Of a stretch of DNA of 64,000 nt, positions 53,478 through 62,259 are shown one piece after another (position 1 is the first letter of the stretch; the number at the start of each line of letters is the position of its first letter). The stretch covers positions 62,001 to 126,000 of the forward strand of contig NZ_MVAG01000057.1 in NCBI RefSeq assembly GCF_002177115.1. Direction: 5' to 3'. The notes under the pieces are model-generated. The model made no database searches and was not told the origin of the DNA. It worked only from the letters and a program-made list of their open reading frames with translations. The translations under genes were made by a program, and so were the position numbers. The stretch comes from Chryseobacterium mucoviscidosis (GTDB taxonomy: Bacteria > Bacteroidota > Bacteroidia > Flavobacteriales > Weeksellaceae).

Positions 53478-55457
53478 ATGAAATCTTCACGCATTACACT
53501 TCTATTCATTTTAATTTCCATATTTACATTTGCAGGAAATCCTATAAAGGAAATCGGAAATCTTCAGCTTGTGGGAACCCAGCTTTCCGATGCAAAAGGC
53601 AAACCTGTGAGGTTAGTGGGCACCAGTTTCGGCTGGAGCAATTTTCATCCCCGATTTTATACCCCGAAAACCGTAAAATGGCTGAAAGATGACTGGAACG
53701 TAAATGTTGTCCGTGCTTCCATGGGAATTGATCCTGAAGGTGCGTATCTGCAAAATCCTCAGGCAAACCTCAAAAGCATAGAAACGGTAATTGATGCTGC
53801 CATTAAAGAAGGCATCTATGTAATTATCGATTGGCACGCTCATAAAATTCATACGAAAGAAGCGAAAGAATTCTTTAATACAATATCCAAAAAATACGGC
53901 AAATACCCGAACGTGATCTATGAGGTTTTCAACGAGCCTGAAAAACAATCCTGGGAAGAAGTTAAAAGTTATGCGGAAGAAATTGTAAAGACCATCAGAA
54001 AAAATGATGCCGACAATATTATTCTCGTAGGCTGTCCGGAATGGGATCAAAGAATAGATCTGGTTCAGAAAAATCCCTTAAAAGACAAAAAAAATATCAT
54101 GTACACCGTGCATTTTTATGCAGGAACTCATGGAAAATGGCTGCGCGACAGAACCGATGAAGCCATAAAATCGGGCATTCCGGTTTTCATTTCAGAATCT
54201 GCCGGAATGGAAGCTAGCGGAGACGGAAAATTTAATTATCCTGAATGGCAGAGCTATTTTAGCTGGATGAATAAAAATAAGCTGAGCTGGATTACATGGT
54301 CGGTTTCCGACAAAAAAGAAACCTGCTCAATGCTTCTTCCAACCGCTTCCTCCGACGGAAACTGGAAATTATCCGATCTTAACGAATCCGGAATAAGAAC
54401 AAGAGAATATCTTAAACAGTTTGACGACAGAGGAAACTTTCTTCAGAAATTTTACTGGCACGGAAGAGTGCTTCAGTCTTCTTTTAACGAAGGTAAACTT
54501 ATTGGTCCCGGATCTTATACCGAATTTCAGTTTACCGGAAATTCCGTAAGTTTCGGATTAAAAAATATTCCTTTCCAAGGCTATTACAACTATGTTTCCA
54601 TTGAACTGGACGGTAAATATATCGGTAGATTTAAAATAGACAATAACGAGATTAAAAAATTTACTTACGATGTTTCAGACAAAAATCTGAAAGTACACAC
54701 CATCAAAATCGTTAAGGCAACGGAAGCGGCAATGGGAGAAGTCTATTTTGACGGCAGCGGAATCGATGCTGTCTCTTTTCAGCCGAAACCTGGAAAAAAA
54801 ATTGAATTCATAGGAGATTCTATTACCTGCGGATTCGGAAATGATGAAAGTGGGCTCCCATGCGGAAAAGGACAGTGGTTTGATCAGCATAATGCGTATT
54901 TTGCTTATGGTCCTGTAGCAGCCAGAACTTTGGGAGCAGATTATCTTTTAAGTTCTGTTTCAGGATACGGGATGTACAGAAACTGGAACACAGAGAAATC
55001 GGAAGAAAATATTCTGCCCGATGTTTATCCTTATCTTTATCTGAGAACTTCCGAGCCGGAACTTTTCGGAAACGATTATCAGCCTGATCTGGTAAGTATA
55101 TGTCTGGGAACAAATGACTTGTCGAATGGCGATGGTAAAAAAGAACGTCTGCCGTTCAATAAAGAAAAATTCATCGGAAATTATGTGGAATTCGTTCAGA
55201 ATATCTACAAAAAATATCCGGACACCAGAGTTGTTTTATTAAACAGTCCGATGGTTTCAGGCGAGAATAATAAACTTCTCGTAGAATGTTTAAATGCCGT
55301 GAAAAATTCTTTCAGGAATGATAAAAAACATCAGCCAATCGAAATATTTGAATTTAAGCCAATGACTCCGAAAGGATGCGGATATCATCCAGGTAAAGAA
55401 GACGACCAGATAATGGCAAACCAGTTAATTCCTTTTTTACAGAAATACTTACCTTAA
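53478..55457 (+). CDS. Bifunctional GH5 glycanase / CE2 acetylesterase
   Basis: I start at the ATG at 53478, which gives a normal signal peptide (MKSSRITLLFILISIF, 659 aa); the frame extends upstream to 53448 with ten polar residues. Positions below count from 53478. The GH5 domain (about 25-315) has acid/base Glu153 in YEVFNEPEK and nucleophile Glu240 in FISESAG. The CE2 part (about 320-659) has a jelly roll followed by an SGNH hydrolase: FIGDSITCGFGN with Ser448, CLGTNDLSNG, and GYHPGKEDD with His637. GH5-CE2 fusions in the same order are known from Clostridium thermocellum. It should cut and deacetylate acetylated glucomannan. Confidence 0.87.
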   Translation: MKSSRITLLFILISIFTFAGNPIKEIGNLQLVGTQLSDAKGKPVRLVGTSFGWSNFHPRFYTPKTVKWLKDDWNVNVVRASMGIDPEGAYLQNPQANLKSIETVIDAAIKEGIYVIIDWHAHKIHTKEAKEFFNTISKKYGKYPNVIYEVFNEPEKQSWEEVKSYAEEIVKTIRKNDADNIILVGCPEWDQRIDLVQKNPLKDKKNIMYTVHFYAGTHGKWLRDRTDEAIKSGIPVFISESAGMEASGDGKFNYPEWQSYFSWMNKNKLSWITWSVSDKKETCSMLLPTASSDGNWKLSDLNESGIRTREYLKQFDDRGNFLQKFYWHGRVLQSSFNEGKLIGPGSYTEFQFTGNSVSFGLKNIPFQGYYNYVSIELDGKYIGRFKIDNNEIKKFTYDVSDKNLKVHTIKIVKATEAAMGEVYFDGSGIDAVSFQPKPGKKIEFIGDSITCGFGNDESGLPCGKGQWFDQHNAYFAYGPVAARTLGADYLLSSVSGYGMYRNWNTEKSEENILPDVYPYLYLRTSEPELFGNDYQPDLVSICLGTNDLSNGDGKKERLPFNKEKFIGNYVEFVQNIYKKYPDTRVVLLNSPMVSGENNKLLVECLNAVKNSFRNDKKHQPIEIFEFKPMTPKGCGYHPGKEDDQIMANQLIPFLQKYLP

Positions 55458-55478
55458 TTAAGCTTTAATCTATCTCAC

Positions 55479-56852
55479 ATGAAATCTATCATAAGTCTTT
55501 TCTCTTTATTACTCACGAATCTATTGTTCGCCAACATCAATCTTCCGGCAATTTTTACAGACAATATGGTGTTGCAGCGTAATGCAGAAATCGTTATTTG
55601 GGGAAATGCCAATCCAAAAGAAGAAATCACCCTGAAAGCAGATTTTCTCGATAAAGAATACAAAACCGTGACAGGCAATGATGCTGTTTTCAAATTCACC
55701 ATACCCACAGGAAAAGAAGGTGGACCTTACACCATTACCCTGAAAGGCTACAACGAAGTAAAGCTTAAAAATGTAATGCTGGGTGAAGTATGGCTGATTT
55801 CCGGACAGTCTAATATGGAATATACACCGGCTTGGGGAATGAAAGATGCCGATGCAGAAACTGCCAAAGCCAATTTTCCGGACATAAGATTTTTTACCGT
55901 TCCGAAACTCTCATCACCCTATCCACAGAATAATTTCTTTGGAAGCTGGGTTTCCTGCAATCCCGAGACCATGAAAAACTTCAGTGCGATAGGCTATTTC
56001 TTTGCCCAAAAAATACAGGAAAACCTCAACGGTGTTCCGGTAGGAATGATTTCTTCCGCATGGGGAGGAAGTGCAGCAGAATTATGGGCTCCGGAACAGG
56101 TATTCCGCCAAAATCCACGGTTAGCAGACAATTACAAAAAGCTGGGAAGTTCAGAATATTATCCTACGCAGATGAGCGGAGCGTACAATGCAATGATTTT
56201 CCCTCTGAATCCGTATAAAATAAAAGGCGCACTCTGGTATCAGGGTGAAACCAATACAGGAAATGCCGAAGGATATACAGACCTGCTTTCTTCCATGATA
56301 CAATCCTGGAGACAGGCAAGAGGAGAAGAATTTCCTTTTTACATCATTCAGATTGCCAAATATACAGGTTGGGGCGATACTACCGTTAAAATTCAGAATT
56401 CCCAGAGAATAGTTTCAGAAACCGTTAAAAATTCAGGTCTTGTCATTACCTCAGATCTCGACAGAACAGACGACATTCATCCGAAAAATAAAAAGCCGGT
56501 CGGGATAAGAATGGCAAACCTTATTCTGAAAAATGTATACGGTAAAAATAACGGTCTTGTAGAAAGTCCTAAGCTTAAAAACGTAGAATATAAAGGAAAT
56601 AAAGCCATTCTGGCTTTTGATTTTGCAGACGGATTGCATTTTAAAGATAAAGAATCAAAACTTTTTGAAATCGCAGGAACGGAGGGTCAATTTGTTCCGG
56701 CAACCGCAGTTATAAAGGGAAATCAGATCATCTTAGAATCCAAAGAAGTGAAAAGCCCTGTTCGTGTAAGATATGACTGGAGCAACACCGCGGTTCCTGA
56801 TTTATTTAATAAGTCTGAATTGCCCGCTTCCAGTTTTTCAACCGAAAAATAA
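55479..56852 (+). CDS. Sialate O-acetylesterase-like acetylesterase (SGNH/SASA)
   Basis: A 457-aa enzyme with signal peptide (to about LLFAN). LISGQSNMEY with Ser111 is the nucleophile motif, ALWYQGETNTG (251-261) is typical of SASA proteins, and DRTDDIHPKNK holds Asp331/His334. An N-terminal beta domain precedes the hydrolase. In hemicellulose loci such proteins (CE20-type and others) act as sugar-acetyl esterases. It is 21 bp after the GH5-CE2 gene, so two esterases are paired, perhaps for different acetyl positions on mannan. Confidence 0.83.
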   Translation: MKSIISLFSLLLTNLLFANINLPAIFTDNMVLQRNAEIVIWGNANPKEEITLKADFLDKEYKTVTGNDAVFKFTIPTGKEGGPYTITLKGYNEVKLKNVMLGEVWLISGQSNMEYTPAWGMKDADAETAKANFPDIRFFTVPKLSSPYPQNNFFGSWVSCNPETMKNFSAIGYFFAQKIQENLNGVPVGMISSAWGGSAAELWAPEQVFRQNPRLADNYKKLGSSEYYPTQMSGAYNAMIFPLNPYKIKGALWYQGETNTGNAEGYTDLLSSMIQSWRQARGEEFPFYIIQIAKYTGWGDTTVKIQNSQRIVSETVKNSGLVITSDLDRTDDIHPKNKKPVGIRMANLILKNVYGKNNGLVESPKLKNVEYKGNKAILAFDFADGLHFKDKESKLFEIAGTEGQFVPATAVIKGNQIILESKEVKSPVRVRYDWSNTAVPDLFNKSELPASSFSTEK

Positions 56853-57056
56853 AACAGAAAAATTCATAGAGTCAGAACTTTAACTGAAAAATTTTAAAAA
56901 CACCAGATATTTCTTTTATATTGATTGAATTTTAAAAACGGACATTCATAAATTGTGATCATTAATTTTTTACCGTTAAAAAATATTTGAGTTTTTATCT
57001 CATAACCTTACGTTAAAATTAAAGATCATAATCAACAAAGAATAATCAAAAATAAA

Positions 57057-59333
57057 ATGAAAATAAACAAAATAGTAATCATCTCCATAATAAGCATCAT
57101 TACAGTGAACACAGTCAGCGCACAGCAAAAACTCAACCCCGAAACAGAAAAGAAGATCGATGTTCTGATGTCTAAAATGACACTGGAAGAAAAAGTAGGG
57201 CAGATGAATCAGTACAACGGTTTCTGGGATGTTACGGGACCTGCTCCCGTCGGAGGAAGTGCTGAAGAAAAATATGAAAATATAAAAAAAGGACTGGTAG
57301 GCTCTATGCTTACCGTTCGCGGAGTAAAAGAAGTAAAAGCGGTTCAGAAGATCGCTGTGGAACAGACAAGACTCGGCATTCCGTTAATTATTGGTTTTGA
57401 TGTTATTCACGGATACAAAACGATTTCGCCGATTCCTTTGGCAGAAGCGGCAAGCTGGGATCTCAAAGCCATCGAAAAATCTGCGGAAGTTGCCGCCTCA
57501 GAAGCTGCCGCATCCGGAATCAACTGGACATTCGGTCCCATGATGGATATTTCCAGAGATGCAAGATGGGGAAGAGTGATGGAAGGAGCCGGAGAAGATC
57601 CTTTTTTGGGAGGAAAGATTGCCGCAGCACGCGTAAAAGGTTTTCAGGGAGATAATACATTCAGATCTCCGTTGAGAATTGCTGCAACGGCAAAACATTT
57701 TGCTGCGTACGGTTTTGTAGAAGCCGGACTGGAATATAATGCCGTTGAAATCGGAAACAATACTTTATTCAATCAGGTGTTGCCGCCTTTCAAATCCGCT
57801 GTGGACGCGGGAATAAGAAGTGTGATGAATTCATTCAATACCATTAACGGAACTCCTGCAACAGCCGACAGATATCTTCTGAGAGATGTGCTGAAAAATA
57901 AATGGGGCTTTTCCGGTTTTGTGGTATCAGACTGGGCTTCTATCCGTGAAATGATTTCATGGGGATTCTCAAAAGACGAAAAAGCAGCGGCAAAATCTGC
58001 CGTAGAAGCAGGAACCGATATGGATATGGAAAGCGGAATTTATCTTCCGTACCTCATTGATCTGGTTAAACAGGGCAAAGTTAAAGAAAGCTATATAGAT
58101 GATGCCGTAAGAAGAATTCTTCGCGTTAAATTTGAACTGGGACTCTTCGATGATCCTTATCGTTTTCTCGATGAAAAGCGCGAAAAGGAAACAGTTGGAA
58201 GCACGGCAAACCATGAAGCCGTTCTGGATATTGCAAAAAAATCCATTGTTCTTCTTAAAAACGAAAAAAATCTTCTTCCGCTTAAAAAATCAGGACAAAA
58301 AATTCTCCTCCTGGGTTCTTTGGCAGAAAGTAAAAATTCCCCTCTCGGAAGCTGGAGAATTGCAGCAGACAACAATACCGCAGTTTCTGTTCTGGAAGGT
58401 ATGAAAGCCTACAAAGGCAACCAGCTTAATTTTGTGGAAGGACCAAAATTATCAACCTCCGAACCTACTTTCCTTACCGAAGTGGATTACAACACCACCG
58501 ACAGAAAAGGGCTGGAAGAAGCAAAAAACGCTGCAAAAAACGCCGATGTTGTTGTGATGGTTTTAGGAGAACACGGATTTTCGTCCGGAGAGGCAAGAAG
58601 CCGAACAAACATAGATTTACCCGGACTTCAGGAAGAATTTTTAAAAGAAATCTTTAAAATAAATCCCAATATCGTACTTGTTTTAAACAACGGAAGACCT
58701 TTAACCATCAACTGGGCTTCAGAAAATATACCTGCCATTGTAGAAGCGTGGCATTTGGGAACACAGGCAGGAAACGCCGTTTCGCAGGTTCTTTATGGAG
58801 ATTACAATCCAAGTGGAAAATTGCCGATGACATTCCCGAGAAACGTAGGTCAGATTCCTGTTTATTACAATCATCTTAATACCGGAAGACCTTTTGATAA
58901 AGATAAAAATGTGTTCTGGAGTCATTATTCCGATGTAGAAAAAACACCGCTTTATCCGTTCGGATTTGGGTTGAGTTACACAAAATTTGAGTATTCCGAT
59001 TTAAAAATCAATAAAAAGTTGTTTTCAAAAGGAGAAAACATTCAGGTCACTTTTACCCTTAAAAATACAGGGAAATACGAAGGAAAGGAAGTGGCTCAGT
59101 TGTATATTCAGGACGAATCTGCTTCCGTTGCAAGACCTGTAAAAGAACTAAAAGGCTTCCAGATTATAGAACTGAAATCTGGTGAAAGTAAAAAGATCAC
59201 CTTTAATTTAACTGAAAAAGAACTCGGTTTCTATGATAATTCAGGAAACTTTATCGTAGAAGAAGGAGCCTTTAAAGTAATGGTAGGCGGAAACTCGGAG
59301 AGTTTGATTTCGGATGAATTTGGTCTGGAGTAA
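57057..59333 (+). CDS. bglX: GH3 beta-glycosidase (BglX-like), exported
   Basis: A 758-aa enzyme with a signal peptide (to about NTVSAQQ). The GH3 N-terminal barrel contains KHFAAYG (213-219) and the nucleophile Asp292 in GFVVSDWASI. The second domain (about 400-600) and the C-terminal FnIII-like domain (about 665-758) complete the BglX layout. It may remove terminal glucose from glucomannan oligosaccharides. A 204-bp gap separates it from the esterase gene, so it may have its own promoter. Confidence 0.9.
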   Translation: MKINKIVIISIISIITVNTVSAQQKLNPETEKKIDVLMSKMTLEEKVGQMNQYNGFWDVTGPAPVGGSAEEKYENIKKGLVGSMLTVRGVKEVKAVQKIAVEQTRLGIPLIIGFDVIHGYKTISPIPLAEAASWDLKAIEKSAEVAASEAAASGINWTFGPMMDISRDARWGRVMEGAGEDPFLGGKIAAARVKGFQGDNTFRSPLRIAATAKHFAAYGFVEAGLEYNAVEIGNNTLFNQVLPPFKSAVDAGIRSVMNSFNTINGTPATADRYLLRDVLKNKWGFSGFVVSDWASIREMISWGFSKDEKAAAKSAVEAGTDMDMESGIYLPYLIDLVKQGKVKESYIDDAVRRILRVKFELGLFDDPYRFLDEKREKETVGSTANHEAVLDIAKKSIVLLKNEKNLLPLKKSGQKILLLGSLAESKNSPLGSWRIAADNNTAVSVLEGMKAYKGNQLNFVEGPKLSTSEPTFLTEVDYNTTDRKGLEEAKNAAKNADVVVMVLGEHGFSSGEARSRTNIDLPGLQEEFLKEIFKINPNIVLVLNNGRPLTINWASENIPAIVEAWHLGTQAGNAVSQVLYGDYNPSGKLPMTFPRNVGQIPVYYNHLNTGRPFDKDKNVFWSHYSDVEKTPLYPFGFGLSYTKFEYSDLKINKKLFSKGENIQVTFTLKNTGKYEGKEVAQLYIQDESASVARPVKELKGFQIIELKSGESKKITFNLTEKELGFYDNSGNFIVEEGAFKVMVGGNSESLISDEFGLE

Positions 59334-59383
59334 AAAAGTTTTGTAAAAAATGACTCCTTTTTTAAGCGTAAACTTATTTAAAC

Positions 59384-59539
59384 TATTTCATAATTAACCA
59401 TAAAAGGCAAAAAAGACAATGTTAAAGCGAATTTCTATAATAATCGAAGAGCTCAAAATAATAAAAATCAAAGATTTTTAAAAACTATGGTAACCTTTTT
59501 CATTTATAGTGATCAGCTTTAAATAAAAAGTTTAAACAG
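59384..59539 (+). repeat. Dispersed non-coding repeat, copy B
   Basis: Copy of 32104-32297 in the same orientation, lacking about 38 bp near its right end, where AAATAAAA runs straight into AGTTTAAACAG. The shared hairpin TAAAAATC/GATTTTTA is at 59462-59480. Confidence 0.65.
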
Positions 59540-59542
59540 TAT

Positions 59543-59579
59543 AAAAAATCGAAGCTGGCAGATTCCGCTTCGATTTTTT
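59543..59579 (+). terminator. Intrinsic terminator downstream of GH3 gene
   Basis: AAAAAATCGAAGC pairs with GCTTCGATTTTTT (13 bp, 11-nt loop), so a T-run follows the stem. It is directly after repeat copy B, about 210 bp from the GH3 stop. Confidence 0.78.
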
Positions 59580-59665
59580 ATTTTCATACAAAGAGGTCAG
59601 CAAAATATCTTTAGCATCAAAACCAAAAACGATTTACTTATATTTGCCCTGCAAAGCAAATTCAA

Positions 59666-62155
59666 ATGTTCAGAAAAGTAATCCTTGTTTTTATCCTTGT
59701 CTTTTATGCGGCTTTTTGTCCGGCTCAGCAGCTTCGGCCGTCAAAATCATCTGAGATTTACCGCGAACTTAAAACCCTTAAACACCTGCCAAAAGTGTTA
59801 TACCTTGCCGCTCATCCCGATGATGAGAATACAGGATTACTTTCATGGCTAGTTAATGATCAAAACGTAGAAACAGGCTATTTGTCTTTAACCAGAGGTG
59901 ACGGAGGGCAGAATTTATTGGGGACAGAGCAAGGTGCTGCATTGGGATTAATCAGAACGCATGAGCTTTTGGAGGCAAGAAAATTAGACGGTGCTCAACA
60001 GTTTTTTACCCGCGCGATTGATTTCGGGTTCTCTAAAAATACCACCGATACTTTTAAACAATGGAATGCAGACAGCATTACAGCAGACGTTGTCTGGGTA
60101 ATCCGTACATTCCGTCCGGATGTCATTATTTGCCGTTTTCCGCCTACCGCTGCGGCAGGACACGGACAACACGCGGCTTCGGCTGTGGTTGCCGAAAAAG
60201 CTTTTAAACTGGCAGGTGATAAGACCGCTTTTCCTGATCAGCTAAAATACGTAAATGTATGGCAGCCAAAACGTGTATTGTGGAACACATTCCGGTTTGG
60301 TGCAGTCAATACGACCGCTGAAAATCAACTGAAAATTACCGTTGGGCAATACGATGCGTTGTTGGGAATGGGTTATGGTGAATTGGCAGGCCTCAGTAGA
60401 AGTTTACACAAAAGTCAGGGTGCAGGAACACAATCTGTTGCCGGAATAAAGACTGAATATTTTTCCCACGTTATCGGAGATCCTGCAAAATCGACACTTT
60501 TTGACGGTGTCACTAAAACATGGACTTCACAGGGAAATGCTGATATTGATCAATCACTGGATCAGATTATTTCAAATTTTAATTTCAACAATCCGGATCT
60601 CAGCTTACCTGCTTTGCTTGCTTTACGAAAAAAGATTATGGCGCTGAAAGATGCAGAGCTGAAAAAAGATAAAATTAAATCTCTTGACCAGATTATTTTA
60701 AGCTGCGCCGGATTTATGGGGGAAGTAGTGACCAATCAGGCTGAAGCGGTTGCCGGAAATCATTATCAATTCAGGTTAAATCTCATTTCAAGAGCTTCCA
60801 ATCCTGTTGTATTAGAAAATGTAAAATGGCTAAATCAATCAGAAAGTTTTAACAGAAACCTTTCAAAAGATTCTTTAATTACTATTCAGCATGATATTCA
60901 TATCCCATCAGATGCAGCACTTACGGAACCTTACTGGTTGGCAAAACCGCCTGTGAATGCGGCAACTTTTTCAGTTCCAGATGATACGTTAATCGGTCTG
61001 CCGGAAGCAGAATCTCTACTGAATGTTTGGGTGGATTTAAAAATCGGCTCGGAAAAGTTTCAGGTTAAGCTTCCTTTATCGTTCAAAAAATTAGATCCGG
61101 TAAGAGGAGATGTGGTAGAACCTTTGCGCATTGTTCCTGCTCTGGAACTGAAATTTACACAACCTCTTTATTTAGCAAAAGAAAATGAAGATCTACATTT
61201 GAGCCTGAATGTTAAAGTTAATTCAGATAAGCCGTTCAGCAATGGAAAAATTAATCTGATGTACAACGGAGAACAATTAGGCAGTACAGATGTAAATTCA
61301 TTTAATGGAAAAGAAACAACTATCGATTATGTAATTCCAAAAAGTAAACTCAGCAAAATAAATACATCTCGTTTACAATTGGATGCTAATTTTGTCGCAG
61401 ATGGAGTCACTTACAATAAAAAACAAGTATTAATTCAATATCCGCATTTACCTTCCCTGCAATATTTTGCACCTGCAACGGTAACTGTAATGAAAGGTGA
61501 CATTCAGACAAAGGTTAAAAAAGTAGGATATATAGAAGGTGCAGGAGATTTTATTCCTGAGTTCCTGCGCATTGCGGGAATTCAGGTTGATGTTCTGAAA
61601 GACGAAGATTTTTACAGCGGAATCGGCAGCCAAAATAAACTTTCACAGTATGATGCCATCATATTGGGAATTCGTGCCAATAACACAGAGAAAAAGCTGG
61701 GTCGCTGGATGCCTTTTTTATGGTCTTATGTAAAAGCCGGAGGAAATCTGGTGATGCAGTACAACACCAGTCAGGATACAACCGTCGATCAATTGGGAAT
61801 CTACAAATTCCGTATTGCCACAAGTAAACGCGTTACTGAAGAAAATGCAGAGGTTACATTTTTAAATCCGAATCATAAATTACTGAATTTTCCGAATAAA
61901 ATTACTCAAAATGATTTCAAGGATTGGGTACAGGAACGCGGTGCGTATTTTCCTGATCAGTGGGATACGGCGTATGAACCGCTTTTTGAAATGCACGACA
62001 CCGGTGAAGAGCCTTTGCAGGGATCTACATTATATGCTCCATACGGAAAGGGGAATTTTATTTACACCCCGTTGGCATTTTTCAGGCAGTTACCTGCGGG
62101 AAATGTTGGGGCGTCACGTTTATTTTTAAACTTTTTATCTGCACAGAAAAACTGA
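59666..62155 (+). CDS. PIG-L family deacetylase, exported, with C-terminal ThuA/GATase-like domain
   Basis: An 829-aa protein with signal peptide (to about CPAQ). The PIG-L/LmbE zinc motif is LAAHPDDEN with His50, Asp52 and Asp53, plus AAGHGQHAA with His166 and His169. About 380-600 is beta-rich (Ig-like). The C-terminal 210 residues (EYDFYSG-like region, YDAIILGIRANNTEKK, GGNLVMQYN, NFIYTPLAFFRQLP) look like a glutamine-amidotransferase-like fold without an obvious nucleophile. Family enzymes remove N-acetyl groups from amino sugars. Its stop overlaps the start of a 34-aa membrane peptide. Confidence 0.83.
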   Translation: MFRKVILVFILVFYAAFCPAQQLRPSKSSEIYRELKTLKHLPKVLYLAAHPDDENTGLLSWLVNDQNVETGYLSLTRGDGGQNLLGTEQGAALGLIRTHELLEARKLDGAQQFFTRAIDFGFSKNTTDTFKQWNADSITADVVWVIRTFRPDVIICRFPPTAAAGHGQHAASAVVAEKAFKLAGDKTAFPDQLKYVNVWQPKRVLWNTFRFGAVNTTAENQLKITVGQYDALLGMGYGELAGLSRSLHKSQGAGTQSVAGIKTEYFSHVIGDPAKSTLFDGVTKTWTSQGNADIDQSLDQIISNFNFNNPDLSLPALLALRKKIMALKDAELKKDKIKSLDQIILSCAGFMGEVVTNQAEAVAGNHYQFRLNLISRASNPVVLENVKWLNQSESFNRNLSKDSLITIQHDIHIPSDAALTEPYWLAKPPVNAATFSVPDDTLIGLPEAESLLNVWVDLKIGSEKFQVKLPLSFKKLDPVRGDVVEPLRIVPALELKFTQPLYLAKENEDLHLSLNVKVNSDKPFSNGKINLMYNGEQLGSTDVNSFNGKETTIDYVIPKSKLSKINTSRLQLDANFVADGVTYNKKQVLIQYPHLPSLQYFAPATVTVMKGDIQTKVKKVGYIEGAGDFIPEFLRIAGIQVDVLKDEDFYSGIGSQNKLSQYDAIILGIRANNTEKKLGRWMPFLWSYVKAGGNLVMQYNTSQDTTVDQLGIYKFRIATSKRVTEENAEVTFLNPNHKLLNFPNKITQNDFKDWVQERGAYFPDQWDTAYEPLFEMHDTGEEPLQGSTLYAPYGKGNFIYTPLAFFRQLPAGNVGASRLFLNFLSAQKN

Positions 62156-62259
62156 TGAATAAGCCACTTAAAAATTGGAATACATGGTACATTTTACTGG
62201 CACTCGCTTTGGTAGTGCAGATTGCTTTTTATTATTGGTTTACTAAATTCTGGGCATGA
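62155..62259 (+). CDS. 34-aa single-helix membrane peptide
   Basis: An ORF too short for routine calling. The ATG (62155-62157) shares its A with the TGA of the deacetylase gene, and its own TGA (62257-62259) overlaps the ATG of the symporter gene at 62256. The peptide has a basic, Trp-containing start (MNKPLKNWNTWY), one hydrophobic helix (ILLALALVVQIAFYYWF) and a TKFWA end. Such tight coupling on both sides argues that it is translated. It may be an accessory subunit of the symporter; this is inferred. Confidence 0.65.
   Translation: MNKPLKNWNTWYILLALALVVQIAFYYWFTKFWA

Larger units (their letters stand above)
59334..59665. other. Non-coding region with repeat copy B and a terminator
   Basis: A 332-bp gap between the GH3 and PIG-L genes. 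It holds repeat copy B (59384-59539) and a strong hairpin terminator (59543-59579). No ORF seen. Confidence 0.5.
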
